Part shown: positions 7,962 to 15,525 of the stretch, in pieces | Numbering within the stretch: position 1 is the first letter of the stretch | How the letters are laid out: every line of letters starts with the position of its first letter | Assembly: GCA_900553635.1 (NCBI GenBank) | Contig: USDU01000005.1 | Location: forward strand, 1-29,522 | Length of the DNA stretch: 29,522 bases | Direction of reading: 5' to 3' | From: an uncultured Lachnospiraceae bacterium | Lineage (GTDB): Bacteria > Bacillota_A > Clostridia > Lachnospirales > Lachnospiraceae | Made by a program: the position numbers and the translations under genes | The notes under the pieces: generated by a model | Databases searched by the model: none | Told to the model about the DNA's origin: nothing | Seen by the model: the letters and a program-made list of their open reading frames with translations, nothing else

Positions 7962-9059
7962 ATGGCAGATATTACATTTAAGCATGTGGTGAAAACCTAT
8001 GACAATAAAAATACAGTGGTTCCGGATTTGAATCTGGAAATTCACGATAAGGAATTTATCGTGCTGGTCGGTCCGTCCGGCTGCGGAAAGTCCACGACCC
8101 TCCGCATGATCGCGGGTCTGGAGGAGATCAGTGAAGGCGATCTGTACATCGGCGACAGAAGAGTGAACGATGTGGCGCCCAAGGATCGGGATATCGCGAT
8201 GGTATTCCAGAGCTATGCCCTGTATCCCCATATGACCGTATACAAAAATATGTCCTTTGCCCTGGAGCTTCATGGCACGCCCAAGGACGAGATTGACAAA
8301 AAGGTACGCGAGGCAGCCGAAATTCTGGGTCTGACAGAGTACCTGGACCGGAAGCCCAAGGCTCTGTCCGGCGGACAGAGACAGCGTGTGGCACTGGGCC
8401 GCGCCATGGTGCGGAACCCTGCGGTATTCCTGCTTGACGAGCCCCTGTCCAACCTGGACGCCAAGCTCCGTACCGAGATGAGAAGCCAGATCGCCGCGTT
8501 ACATAAGCGTCTGCAGACCACCTTCGTATATGTAACCCACGATCAGACCGAGGCGATGACCATGGGCGACCGTATCGTAGTCATGAAGGACGGTATCATC
8601 CAGCAGGTAGATACGCCCCAGAACCTGTACAATTATCCCTGCAACAAGTTTGTGGCAGGCTTTATCGGTTCTCCCCAGATGAATTTTGTGAACGTGAAGG
8701 TGGAGAAGGATGCTGCCGGAACCGTACTGGTATTTGGCGATTACCGGATTCCTGTGAATAAGCCGGAGTTGGAGGCTTATGTGGGCAAAGAGGTTATCAT
8801 GGGCATCCGTCCGGAGGACATTCATGCGGAAGAATCCTTCCTGGCTATCTCCGACGCTTCCAATATCGAGGCCAAGGTAGATCTGGCGGAAATGATGGGA
8901 TCTGAGATTTATCTGTATCTGACCTGCTTCGGACAGAAGATGGTGGCCAGAGTGCCGTCTCGTACCGGAATCCGCGCGGAGGATGTGGCGAAGCTGGCCC
9001 TGGATGTGAATAAAATTCATGTCTTTGACGCGGAGACAGAAGCGATCATTTGTCATTAG
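7962..9059 (+). CDS. msmX: ABC sugar transporter ATP-binding protein, MsmX/UgpC/MalK family
   Basis: This 365-residue ATPase energises sugar import. Visible motifs are Walker A GPSGCGKSTT (residues 37-46, Lys43), the Q-loop FQSYALYPH, signature LSGGQ (135-139), Walker B LLDEP with Asp159 and Glu160, and switch His193 in VTHDQ. A C-terminal TOBE/OB domain (about 235-365) includes GIRPEDIH, as in MsmX and MalK. AAGGAGG at 7947-7953 precedes the ATG. Many Firmicutes use one MsmX for several importers, so finding it inside one operon suggests either a dedicated subunit or the shared one placed here. The symbol is a family-level choice; ugpC and malK are used for the same type. Confidence 0.93.
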   Translation: MADITFKHVVKTYDNKNTVVPDLNLEIHDKEFIVLVGPSGCGKSTTLRMIAGLEEISEGDLYIGDRRVNDVAPKDRDIAMVFQSYALYPHMTVYKNMSFALELHGTPKDEIDKKVREAAEILGLTEYLDRKPKALSGGQRQRVALGRAMVRNPAVFLLDEPLSNLDAKLRTEMRSQIAALHKRLQTTFVYVTHDQTEAMTMGDRIVVMKDGIIQQVDTPQNLYNYPCNKFVAGFIGSPQMNFVNVKVEKDAAGTVLVFGDYRIPVNKPELEAYVGKEVIMGIRPEDIHAEESFLAISDASNIEAKVDLAEMMGSEIYLYLTCFGQKMVARVPSRTGIRAEDVAKLALDVNKIHVFDAETEAIICH

Positions 9060-9093
9060 GATTAAAAATCAGACAGTCAGGAGGAAAATCACG

Positions 9094-9333
9094 ATGACGA
9101 AATATACCGTTTTATTGAACAGCATTGAAAAAATAAAAGACTTTGTAAATACCATTACCCGCTATCCCTATGATTTCGATCTGGTGTCGGGACGCTATAC
9201 CATTGACGCCAAATCCATTATGGGTATCTTTTCTCTGGATTTGACCCATCCGCTGGATCTCTGCGCCTATACGGACGGAGATGAAAAGCTTCAGGAGGAG
9301 CTGAAACCCTATCTCGTGGAAAAAGGAGCGTGA
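9094..9333 (+). CDS. HPr-like protein lacking the phosphorylatable histidine
   Basis: This 79-residue protein resembles PTS HPr in length and in the regulatory-site region: KSIMGIFSLDL (from residue 40) matches KSIMGVMSLGI of HPr. Ser41 therefore aligns with the Ser46 that HPr kinase modifies. The HPr active-site block GIHARPAT is absent. The aligned part reads NSIEKIKDF, with no histidine, so PEP-dependent phosphotransfer is not expected. B. subtilis Crh shows the same combination (Ser46 kept, His15 lost) and is a CcpA co-regulator. The start at 9094 is chosen over an upstream in-frame codon because AGGAGG (9079-9084) is well spaced and the upstream option overlaps the ATPase gene. It sits directly before malQ. 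Confidence 0.85.
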   Translation: MTKYTVLLNSIEKIKDFVNTITRYPYDFDLVSGRYTIDAKSIMGIFSLDLTHPLDLCAYTDGDEKLQEELKPYLVEKGA

Positions 9334-9339
9334 TGGCCG

Positions 9340-10806
9340 GTGAGAAGCAGTGGAGTTTTGATGCACCTCTCTTCCCTTTCGAGTCCTTACGGAATCGGCA
9401 GCATGGGAAAACCGGCGCGGGATTTCATTGATTTCCTGAAGGCGGCAGGTCAGGGCTACTGGCAGCTGCTTCCCATCTGCCCCACCAGCTACGGGGATTC
9501 TCCCTACCAGTCCTTTTCTACCTATGCGGGCAATCCTTATTTTATTGATCTGGAACTGCTTGAGGCAGACGGACTTCTGGAATGGCAGGAGTATGGAGAG
9601 GTAGATTGGGAAAGCGTGCCGGAGAAGGTCAATTACGGTGTCCTGTACGAAAAGCGGTACCCGATTCTGCGGAAGGCTGCAGAGCGGTTCCTTACGCGGA
9701 TTCCTTCGGATTATCCGGAATTCTGTGAGAACAATGATTACTGGCTGGGAGATTACGCCCGTTTCATGGCCATGAAGCACGCCCATGGAGGAGCGTCCTG
9801 GCAGGAGTGGGAAGCCCCTTCGACAGAGGAAATCGAGCTTCGGTACGCGGAGGAGATCCGCTTCTGGAAGGTGCTTCAGTATCTGTTCTTCCGGCAGTGG
9901 GAGGAGTTTCGCGCTTATGCCAATGAGCGGGGAATCCGTCTGATTGGAGATCTGCCCATCTATGTGTCCCTGGACAGCGTGGACGTGTGGGCCCATCCGG
10001 AGATGTTCCAGCTGGATGAAAACCGGAATCCCAAGGAAGTGGCCGGCTGTCCGCCGGACGGCTTTTCCGCAGACGGACAGCTCTGGGGAAATCCTCTCTT
10101 TAATTGGGAATATATGGAAAAGAACAATTATGACTGGTGGGTCAGACGGATTCAGTATCTCTGCAAGGTTTATGACATCCTGCGGATCGATCATTTCCGG
10201 GGCTTTGATTCCTACTATGCGATTCCCTATGGAAACACAACGGCCCGGGGCGGGCGTTGGAAGCAGGGACCGGGAATCGCTCTGTTCCGGGCAGTAGAGG
10301 AACAGATTGGGCCGCAGCGGATCATTGCGGAGGATCTGGGATATCTGACCGAGTCGGTTCATCAGCTTCTGAAGGACAGCGGCTTTCCGGGAATGAAGGT
10401 ACTGGAATTTGCTTTCGACAGCCGGGACGGAGGCGGCAACGCTTATCTGCCGGAGAATTATCCGGAGCATTGTGTGGCCTATGTGGGAACCCATGACAAC
10501 GATACGGCGCTGGGCTGGCTGAAGACGGCCCCGGCGGAGGATGTGGCCTACGCCAGGGAATATCTCCATGAGACAGAGGATGAGGCGACGGCCCGGGCTA
10601 TGCTCGCTGCCATCTGGAACAGCCGGGCAGAGCTTGCCATCGTCCAGGCGCAGGATATCCTGGGACTGGGAAGCGAAGCCCGCATGAATACGCCATCCAC
10701 GGTGGGCGAAAACTGGCGCTGGAGAGCGAAAGAGGGAAGCTTTACGCCAGAGCTGGCTGCAGAACTTCGAGAGAAGATGGAAGCCTGTGGGCGGTTGGAA
10801 AAATAA
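9340..10806 (+). CDS. malQ: 4-alpha-glucanotransferase (amylomaltase, GH77)
   Basis: This 488-residue cytoplasmic enzyme transfers alpha-1,4-glucan segments between malto-oligosaccharides and releases glucose. Length is normal for the bacterial GH77 family. Conserved pieces are the N-terminal SSLSSPYGIGSMG, GDLPIYVSLDSVDVW, the nucleophile Asp284 in RIDHFRGF, acid/base Glu331 in IIAEDLG, and Asp386 in GTHDND. The start is GTG at 9340, with AAGGAG (9323-9328) upstream and 6 bp from the previous stop. As the last gene of the run, it points to imported maltodextrins as the substrate. A strong inverted repeat ends the transcript. Confidence 0.97.
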   Translation: MRSSGVLMHLSSLSSPYGIGSMGKPARDFIDFLKAAGQGYWQLLPICPTSYGDSPYQSFSTYAGNPYFIDLELLEADGLLEWQEYGEVDWESVPEKVNYGVLYEKRYPILRKAAERFLTRIPSDYPEFCENNDYWLGDYARFMAMKHAHGGASWQEWEAPSTEEIELRYAEEIRFWKVLQYLFFRQWEEFRAYANERGIRLIGDLPIYVSLDSVDVWAHPEMFQLDENRNPKEVAGCPPDGFSADGQLWGNPLFNWEYMEKNNYDWWVRRIQYLCKVYDILRIDHFRGFDSYYAIPYGNTTARGGRWKQGPGIALFRAVEEQIGPQRIIAEDLGYLTESVHQLLKDSGFPGMKVLEFAFDSRDGGGNAYLPENYPEHCVAYVGTHDNDTALGWLKTAPAEDVAYAREYLHETEDEATARAMLAAIWNSRAELAIVQAQDILGLGSEARMNTPSTVGENWRWRAKEGSFTPELAAELREKMEACGRLEK

Positions 10807-10823
10807 AAAAGTACAGATGATAC

Positions 10824-10872
10824 GGATGTAAAAAACGGGACATGGCAAACGCTGTGTCCTGTTTTTACATCC
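10824..10872. terminator. Bidirectional terminator between malQ and the converging hipA remnant
   Basis: GGATGTAAAAAAC (10824-10836) is mirrored by GTTTTTACATCC (10861-10872), with a GGACA/TGTCC core inside. A-rich and T-rich arms make it usable from both strands. It separates the sugar operon from the converging toxin-antitoxin locus. Confidence 0.8.
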
Positions 10873-10878
10873 AATTAT

Positions 10879-11768
10879 TTACAAAACATATGCCCCAAGC
10901 ATTTCTTTTACGCAGGTATCAATTTCAGATGCAATGGTTTTACACAAATCAGCTTTCAGACCGGCAGCAGTTCCGACAGCAACCAATTCTTTCAGGCCGG
11001 GATTTCGCCCGTTGCCATCGACAGTCGTAGTGTGCTCGCCGTAGTAAGTATTACTGTAGGTCAGGTCGTAGGCCGGACTCAGCCGCCAGGAATCGGTGGT
11101 ATCGTCGTAAAGATAGGTAAAATTCTTTGAATGATCGTCCCGGTTGTGGGCGAAGACATTGAAGCACATGCGGTGATACATATTTTCCAGATCCTGAGGA
11201 TTATCACGGGTCAAAATCTTCGTCAGCTTCATCAGACTGTGGTAATCAAGGCTTGGCTGCTCAAAATCCAGTTCCAGAAGAGCCGTGCGCCGCCGCTGGT
11301 TCCGCCCAGACGGTATAATTCATCCAGCTTATCGGAAAATTCGGTATTCAGGATCTTCTGACATTGCCGGGCCAGAACGTCCAGGTTATCCAGTTCCGGT
11401 TCCGCGCAAAGATCATACTGCGGCTGATAGGTAAGCGCGCCCATTCCGGAAAAACCTACAATAGCGAGACGGTCGAGAACCGTGAGACGATCCGCATTTT
11501 CCCTCTGCTGTTTTAATAAACGCTGGAGCAGAAGGCGCCCCCAGGCGTCCGGCAGGCTGTCGGCAAATACGCCGAATAGTCCACCAAAATAATCTTTGGA
11601 TGGAAGAAAAACCTGGCGCTTCAGCGGGAGCGAAAAGGGACTGACGGGAAAGCCGGTCTCCAGCCATTCCTCAGAATATTCAAATGCGGCCTTATGTGCG
11701 CTTGTCAGGGCAAGGGTGCCTACCAGCCTTTCGTCATAAAGTACCTGAATGACTTTATTTGTTTTCAT
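10879..11768 (-). pseudogene. HipA-type Ser/Thr kinase toxin, inactivated by internal deletion and frameshift
   Basis: Two reverse-strand frames each hold one end of a HipA protein. The first (11768 down to 11232) has the N-terminal HipA region: DERLVGTLAL, FGGLFGVFADSLPDAWGRLL and LGGTSGGAR. It then runs off into 15 unrelated residues and stops. The second frame has the C-terminal kinase lobe: ALLELDFEQPSLDYHSLMKL, then FAHNRDDHSKNF with catalytic Asp, SPAYDLT and GEHTTTVDGNGRNPG. The frames join near 11280-11289. Intact family members carry roughly 80 residues there, including the ATP-binding lysine region, so a deletion plus frame change is inferred rather than a point indel. The first ATG overlaps the antitoxin gene by 14 bp and has AGGAGG before it. 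The kinase should be inactive. Confidence 0.88.
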
Positions 11769-12033
11769 TGATAACCTCCTGAATGTTCCGATAGGGAACC
11801 TCGGTAAAAAGCTGTCTCAAATCGTCTGCCATATCCAGTGCCATGGCAATCCTGGTCAATGAGAGAAGTGAGATTTGTCCGGTGGTTTCAAAGCGTTTCA
11901 CAGAGCCGAAGCTGACGCCGCTGATCTGCGCCAGTTTTTCCTGAGAGATAGAGCGGCGCTTTCGGATAAGGCGCACCCGATCGGCAATTTTTTTGTCCAG
12001 TTCCTCGGCGGTTTCCCAGATGTATTCGTTCAT
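11755..12033 (-). CDS. HipB-type antitoxin, XRE helix-turn-helix repressor
   Basis: This 92-residue protein has an XRE/Cro-type helix-turn-helix at about residues 18-70 (RVRLIRKRRSISQEKLAQIS, then GVSFGSVKRFE). HipB proteins bind the HipA toxin and repress their own operon. The reading frame looks intact although the toxin is broken. Overlap of 14 bp with the toxin start is the usual coupled arrangement. GGGG lies about 8 bp before its start (reverse strand). Two palindromes sharing a 12-bp core lie just upstream and are likely its operators. It may persist as a free repressor or be on the way to decay. Confidence 0.9.
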   Translation of the reverse strand: MNEYIWETAEELDKKIADRVRLIRKRRSISQEKLAQISGVSFGSVKRFETTGQISLLSLTRIAMALDMADDLRQLFTEVPYRNIQEVINENK

Positions 12034-12052
12034 GAACGAACCCCTTTTATAA

Positions 12053-12109
12053 TAGATAATATATTATCTAAAAATGAATAAAATAAGTAAAATTATATAA
12101 TATATTATA
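12053..12109. promoter_or_regulatory. Paired operator palindromes of the HipB-type repressor
   Basis: TAGATAATATATTATCTA (12053-12070) and TATAATATATTATA (12096-12109) are perfect palindromes sharing the core ATAATATATTAT. Their centres are 41 bp apart, close to four helical turns. They lie 20-76 bp upstream of the antitoxin start. The rest of the 267-bp gap to 12300 holds no gene I can support. Confidence 0.75.
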
Positions 12110-12236
12110 CATAAATGGATGAACATATTCAAGAAATAAAAGATGGAATGACGACAAAAAGTTCTATAAATAGCAGAGAGAATTTATTTGCTGAGATATA
12201 TAAAAGGAAGGCGGAATTTGCCTGCGCAAATAGAAA

Positions 12237-12282
12237 AAGAGGTGTCACAAATAGCCTGTTTTGACTATTTGTAACACCTCTT
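12237..12282 (-). terminator. Intrinsic terminator of the NSS transporter gene
   Basis: Arms 12237-12254 and 12265-12282 pair with a single mismatch. Read on the reverse strand, the hairpin follows the transporter stop by about 18 bp and ends in CTTTTTCT. Confidence 0.85.
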
Positions 12283-12300
12283 CTAAGATATCGGATAGGA

Positions 12301-13674
12301 CTACATCGAAATCCACCCAAAGGCGTTTGCCACGGAGCTGAGCAGGATAATGACTGCAAAGACCGGTCCGAGATACTGGATCATGACGCGGAAAATCTTC
12401 TTTCTCTTAAAAGACTGTTCCCCGTGGAGTACTTCTTCTTCAATTCCCTTTACGCCGATGACTCTGGACACCAGAAGGCAGGTAGCGACTGCCGCGATGG
12501 GCATCATTACAGAGTTGGTCAGGAAATCAAAGAAATCCAGAAACTGCATACCGATGATTTTCACAGCAGCCAGGGGACCGTAGCCCAGGGAGGACAGGGT
12601 TCCCAGAGCGAGCATAATGATACCGATCATGACAGTGGCCTTTTTGCGGCCCCAGCCAAGCTCGTCCTCGAAGGTGGACACCGCGCTTTCGGTCAGGGCG
12701 ATGGAGCTGGTCATAGCTGCGAAGAGTACCAGCAGGAAGAACAGGACGCCCACGACAGTTCCCATCCCCATGCTGTCGAAGACCCTTGGGATGGTGATGA
12801 ACATCAGCGCCGGTCCGGCCTGCAGCGTATCCGGATCTCCGCCGGAGAAGGCGAATACTGCCGGAATAATCATCAGGCCCGCCATAATCGCGATGGCTGT
12901 ATCGAAAATCTCCACATTTTTCGTGGACTCTTCAATGGAAACATCTTTCTTCATGTAGGAGCCGAAGGTCACCAGAATACCCATGGCGATGGACAGGGAG
13001 TAAAACATCTGTCCCATGGCCGCTACTACGGTCATCCAGGAAAAATTCTCCAGATTCGGTACCAGGAAATACTTCACGCCAGCCAGAGCCCCCGGTCTGG
13101 TTATGGAGTAAACGGCAATGATGACGGATAATACCACCAGAATTGGCATCATAATCTTGGATACCCGTTCAATTCCATTGCGGACGCCTGCGTAGATAAT
13201 CAGCAGGGTACACAGAGAAAATACGATGAAGCAAAGCTCTGTGGAGACGCCATTGGAAATAAAGGCGGAGAAATAACCGTCCGCAGCCAGGGCATGTCCG
13301 TGTCCTGTGAGATATTCCACTAGGTATTTGATTACCCAGCCGCCGATGACGGAATAGTAAGGAACGATCAGAATCGGAATAATCGCGTTGATCCAACCGC
13401 CGAAGGACAGCCATTTAGATTTGCCAAAGGTATGATAAGCGCTCACCGGACTTTTTTTCGTCATGCGGCCAATGGCAGTCTCCGCCACGATCATGGTATA
13501 ACCGAAGGTCAGCGCCAGAATGATGTAGACCAGCAGAAAAATACCGCCGCCGTATTTGGCCGCCAGATACGGAAAACGCCAGATGTTGCCCAGGCCTACG
13601 GAGGCGCCGGCTGCGGAGAGTACGAAGCCCAGTTTTCCCGAAAAAGAGCTTCTTTTGTGATTGTGTGAATTCAT
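12301..13674 (-). CDS. Sodium-dependent amino-acid symporter, NSS/SNF family
   Basis: This 457-residue membrane protein belongs to the neurotransmitter:sodium symporter family (LeuT and MhsT relatives). The unwound first helix that binds Na+ and substrate is plain: SAAGASVGLGNIWRFPYLA at about residues 20-38. About eleven membrane segments are visible, as in the shorter bacterial members such as MhsT. The protein ends shortly after TM11 (VIILLSSVANAFGWISM). The start at 13674 is chosen over an in-frame ATG at 13692, because that codon sits in the GGGGGGG ribosome site that serves 13674. It probably imports an amino acid. Proximity to aspartase hints at, but does not prove, a link to amino-acid catabolism. 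It has its own promoter and terminator. Confidence 0.95.
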   Translation of the reverse strand: MNSHNHKRSSFSGKLGFVLSAAGASVGLGNIWRFPYLAAKYGGGIFLLVYIILALTFGYTMIVAETAIGRMTKKSPVSAYHTFGKSKWLSFGGWINAIIPILIVPYYSVIGGWVIKYLVEYLTGHGHALAADGYFSAFISNGVSTELCFIVFSLCTLLIIYAGVRNGIERVSKIMMPILVVLSVIIAVYSITRPGALAGVKYFLVPNLENFSWMTVVAAMGQMFYSLSIAMGILVTFGSYMKKDVSIEESTKNVEIFDTAIAIMAGLMIIPAVFAFSGGDPDTLQAGPALMFITIPRVFDSMGMGTVVGVLFFLLVLFAAMTSSIALTESAVSTFEDELGWGRKKATVMIGIIMLALGTLSSLGYGPLAAVKIIGMQFLDFFDFLTNSVMMPIAAVATCLLVSRVIGVKGIEEEVLHGEQSFKRKKIFRVMIQYLGPVFAVIILLSSVANAFGWISM

Positions 13675-13715
13675 TTGTAAAATCCCCCCCATTTTGATAT
13701 GTCATACAGAGTTTA

Positions 13716-13744
13716 AGTGTAACACATAGGGCAGGGAAAAGCAA
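13716..13744 (-). promoter_or_regulatory. Promoter of the NSS transporter gene
   Basis: On the reverse strand TTGCTT (13739-13744) and TACACT (13716-13721) are 17 bp apart. TGT before the -10 makes it an extended type. The start codon is about 42 bp downstream. Confidence 0.65.
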
Positions 13745-13749
13745 TAAAA

Positions 13750-13795
13750 GATCACCGCCTGCGAAGATGGCAGAAACGCAGGCGGTGGTCTTTTT
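13750..13795 (-). terminator. Terminator after aspA
   Basis: ACCGCCTGCG (13754-13763) pairs with CGCAGGCGGT (13777-13786). On the reverse strand it follows the aspA stop by about 52 bp and ends in a T-rich stretch (ATCTTTTATT). Ts also follow on the forward strand, so it may work both ways. Confidence 0.75.
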
Positions 13796-13838
13796 GAACG
13801 ATTGTAATTAGGAAATTGTCATAGAAAAATGTTTTCAA

Positions 13839-15266
13839 TCAGTCCTTCTTCAGCAGCTCCTTACCGGAGATACCCGGCTCAGTCATCTGTACCGGATTCA
13901 GAATCTCGTCAAGCTCTGCCTCTGTCAGAAGCTTCTCCTTCAGAATCAGCTCCCGGACGGAATCGCCGGATTTCATGGCTCTCTTGGCGATATCGGCGGC
14001 CTTCTGGTAGCCTACATGGGGGCAGATGGCAGTAATGATACCCACGCTGTTTTCTACCAAGTAACGGCAGCGCTCCTCGTTGGCAGTGATTCCAACGACG
14101 CAGTTGTCTACGAAGGTCTCTACGGCGTAAGCCAGGGTATCGATGGACTGGAACAGGCAGTAGAAGATGATAGGCTCGAAAGCGTTCAGCTCCAGCTGGC
14201 CTGCCTCAGCAGCCATGGTGATGGTCATGTCATTTCCGATGACATTGAAGGCAACCTGGTTCACTACCTCAGGAATAACCGGGTTTACCTTGCCCGGCAT
14301 GATGGAAGAACCATTCTGCTTTGCCGGAAGGTTAATCTCATGGAAGCCTGCGCGGGGACCGGAGGACATGAGACGAAGGTCATTGGCAATCTTGGATAAG
14401 GTAACGGCGCAGGCCTTGATAGCGCCGGATACGGATACGAACGGGTCAAGGTTCTGGGTGGAATCAATCAGGTCGAAGGCCTGGATAAAGTCCATACCGG
14501 ATACCTCAGACAGATTCGGAACGATACGCTTTAAGTAAGCTTCGTCTGCGTTGATACCGGTACCGATGGCAGTACCGCCCATGTTCAGGGAACGCATCTC
14601 GTCCATGGCGATGTCCATACGGCGGATATCACGCATAACTGCGACAGAGTATGCCTTGAATTCCTGTCCCAGACGGATGGGAACCGCGTCCTGCATCTGG
14701 GTACGTCCCATCTTGATGACATGGTCAAATTCCTCTGACTTTGCGGAAAACGCGTCGTGAAGACGAAGAAGCTCTTTCTTCAGATTCTGCAGCAGACGGA
14801 GGGAAGTCATCTTGCCTGCAGTCGGAATGACGTCGTTGGTGGACTGGCCGCAGTTTACATGGTCGTTGGGGTGTACGATGGAGTAATCGCCCTTCTGGCC
14901 GCCCAGAAGCTCGATGGCGCGGTTGGCGATGACTTCATTTGCATTCATATTGATAGAGGTTCCGGCGCCGCCCTGAATCGGGTCAACGATGAAGTCCTCG
15001 TGATGCTGACCGGCCAGAATCTCGTCGCAGGCCTTCACGATGGCGTCTGCCCGCTTCTTATCCAACAGGTTAATCTCGCAGTTGGTGATGGCAGCGGCCT
15101 TCTTAATATAAGCCAGGCTGTTGATAATCTCCGGATGCATATTCAGTCCGGTGATATGGAAATTTTCTGCGGCACGCAGGGACTGGACGCCGTAGTACAC
15201 GTCTTCGGGGACGTCTTTGGTACCGATGGAATCTTTTTCAACTCTATATTCTGTCTTGTCGCTCAT
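13839..15266 (-). CDS. aspA: Aspartate ammonia-lyase (aspartase)
   Basis: This 475-residue cytoplasmic enzyme reversibly converts L-aspartate to fumarate and ammonia. It is full length for the aspartase/fumarase superfamily. Visible signatures are QGGAGTSINMNANEVIANRA, HPNDHVNCGQSTNDVIPTA, GRTQMQDAVPIRLGQEF and the catalytic loop GSSIMPGKVNPVIPE (residues 319-333, Ser321). The PVIPEVVNQ continuation favours aspartase over fumarase, whose loop continues differently. GGAGGAG about 8 bp upstream supports the start. In an anaerobe it would feed fumarate to reduction or nitrogen to biosynthesis. Regulation looks elaborate: a vegetative promoter with a structured leader of about 170 bases, a CRP/FNR-type palindrome and a divergent LysR gene. 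Confidence 0.96.
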   Translation of the reverse strand: MSDKTEYRVEKDSIGTKDVPEDVYYGVQSLRAAENFHITGLNMHPEIINSLAYIKKAAAITNCEINLLDKKRADAIVKACDEILAGQHHEDFIVDPIQGGAGTSINMNANEVIANRAIELLGGQKGDYSIVHPNDHVNCGQSTNDVIPTAGKMTSLRLLQNLKKELLRLHDAFSAKSEEFDHVIKMGRTQMQDAVPIRLGQEFKAYSVAVMRDIRRMDIAMDEMRSLNMGGTAIGTGINADEAYLKRIVPNLSEVSGMDFIQAFDLIDSTQNLDPFVSVSGAIKACAVTLSKIANDLRLMSSGPRAGFHEINLPAKQNGSSIMPGKVNPVIPEVVNQVAFNVIGNDMTITMAAEAGQLELNAFEPIIFYCLFQSIDTLAYAVETFVDNCVVGITANEERCRYLVENSVGIITAICPHVGYQKAADIAKRAMKSGDSVRELILKEKLLTEAELDEILNPVQMTEPGISGKELLKKD

Positions 15267-15343
15267 AATATTTCTCCTCCAGAAAATAATGAATTTTTAA
15301 AATCAGGTTATCTGCGCGCTTTCAAATTTCCTTATTGAGTCGT

Positions 15344-15365
15344 ATCTGTGAAGGCCTTCACAGAT
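15344..15365. promoter_or_regulatory. Perfect CRP/FNR-type palindrome upstream of aspA
   Basis: A perfect 22-bp palindrome contains TGTGA (15347-15351), six bases and TCACA (15358-15362), the exact CRP/FNR-family consensus. One mismatched pair outside it is followed by two more pairs. It lies 78 bp upstream of the aspA start. A weak promoter downstream of it (reverse strand TTGAAA at 15320-15325 and TTTTAA at 15297-15302) would place its centre near -64. It could also simply fold as a hairpin in the longer leader. Confidence 0.6.
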
Positions 15366-15367
15366 GC

Positions 15368-15421
15368 GATTCACAAACCATGAGAATCGGCTACGCCGAT
15401 GGGTTTGTTCACACCTGAATC
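15368..15421 (-). other. Structured 5' leader element of aspA mRNA
   Basis: Within the transcript from the upstream aspA promoter, three nested helices can form. They are GATTC/GAATC outside (15417-15421 with 15368-15372), ACAAACC/GGTTTGT (15402-15408 with 15373-15379) and ATCGGC/GCCGAT closing a 3-base loop (15395-15400 with 15386-15391). A one-sided bulge and internal loop separate them. No T tract follows. It may be a regulatory RNA element or a protein site; I recognise no riboswitch class. Confidence 0.45.
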
Positions 15422-15440
15422 AAATTCTTAGGTTGATTTC

Positions 15441-15469
15441 ATTATAGCCACCTGCTACAATATAAGCAA
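15441..15469 (-). promoter_or_regulatory. Upstream vegetative promoter of aspA
   Basis: On the reverse strand TTGCTT (15464-15469), 17 bp and a perfect TATAAT (15441-15446) predict a start near 15434. That leaves a leader of about 168 bases before the aspA start codon. Confidence 0.7.
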
Positions 15470-15491
15470 ATACATATATTTTTATAATCTC

Positions 15492-15509
15492 TATAATTTC
15501 AAAATTATA
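15492..15509. promoter_or_regulatory. Dyad just upstream of the LysR gene, possible autoregulatory site
   Basis: TATAATTTCAAAATTATA is an 18-bp dyad (only the central CA is asymmetric). It ends directly before the AGGAGG ribosome site of the LysR gene and lies about 30 bp upstream of the aspA -35. LysR regulators commonly bind AT-rich dyads in such divergent gaps. No direct evidence of binding. Confidence 0.45.
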
Positions 15510-15525
15510 TCAGGAGGAGAAAATC

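Noticed and set aside
9019..9093. Longer N-terminus for the HPr-like protein
   Set aside because: It overlaps the ATPase gene end, and AGGAGG at 9079-9084 serves the ATG at 9094.
9112..10848. 578-residue open frame on the reverse strand
   Set aside because: It lies opposite malQ and the HPr-like gene, has no recognisable domain, and those forward genes have full motifs.
12129..12359. Small reverse-strand open frame between the antitoxin and the transporter gene
   Set aside because: It crosses the terminator and the end of the transporter gene, with low-complexity hydrophobic sequence and no ribosome site.
13675..13692. Earlier ATG for the NSS transporter at 13692
   Set aside because: Its codons would be the poly-G ribosome site of the ATG at 13674, and the added residues match no family start.
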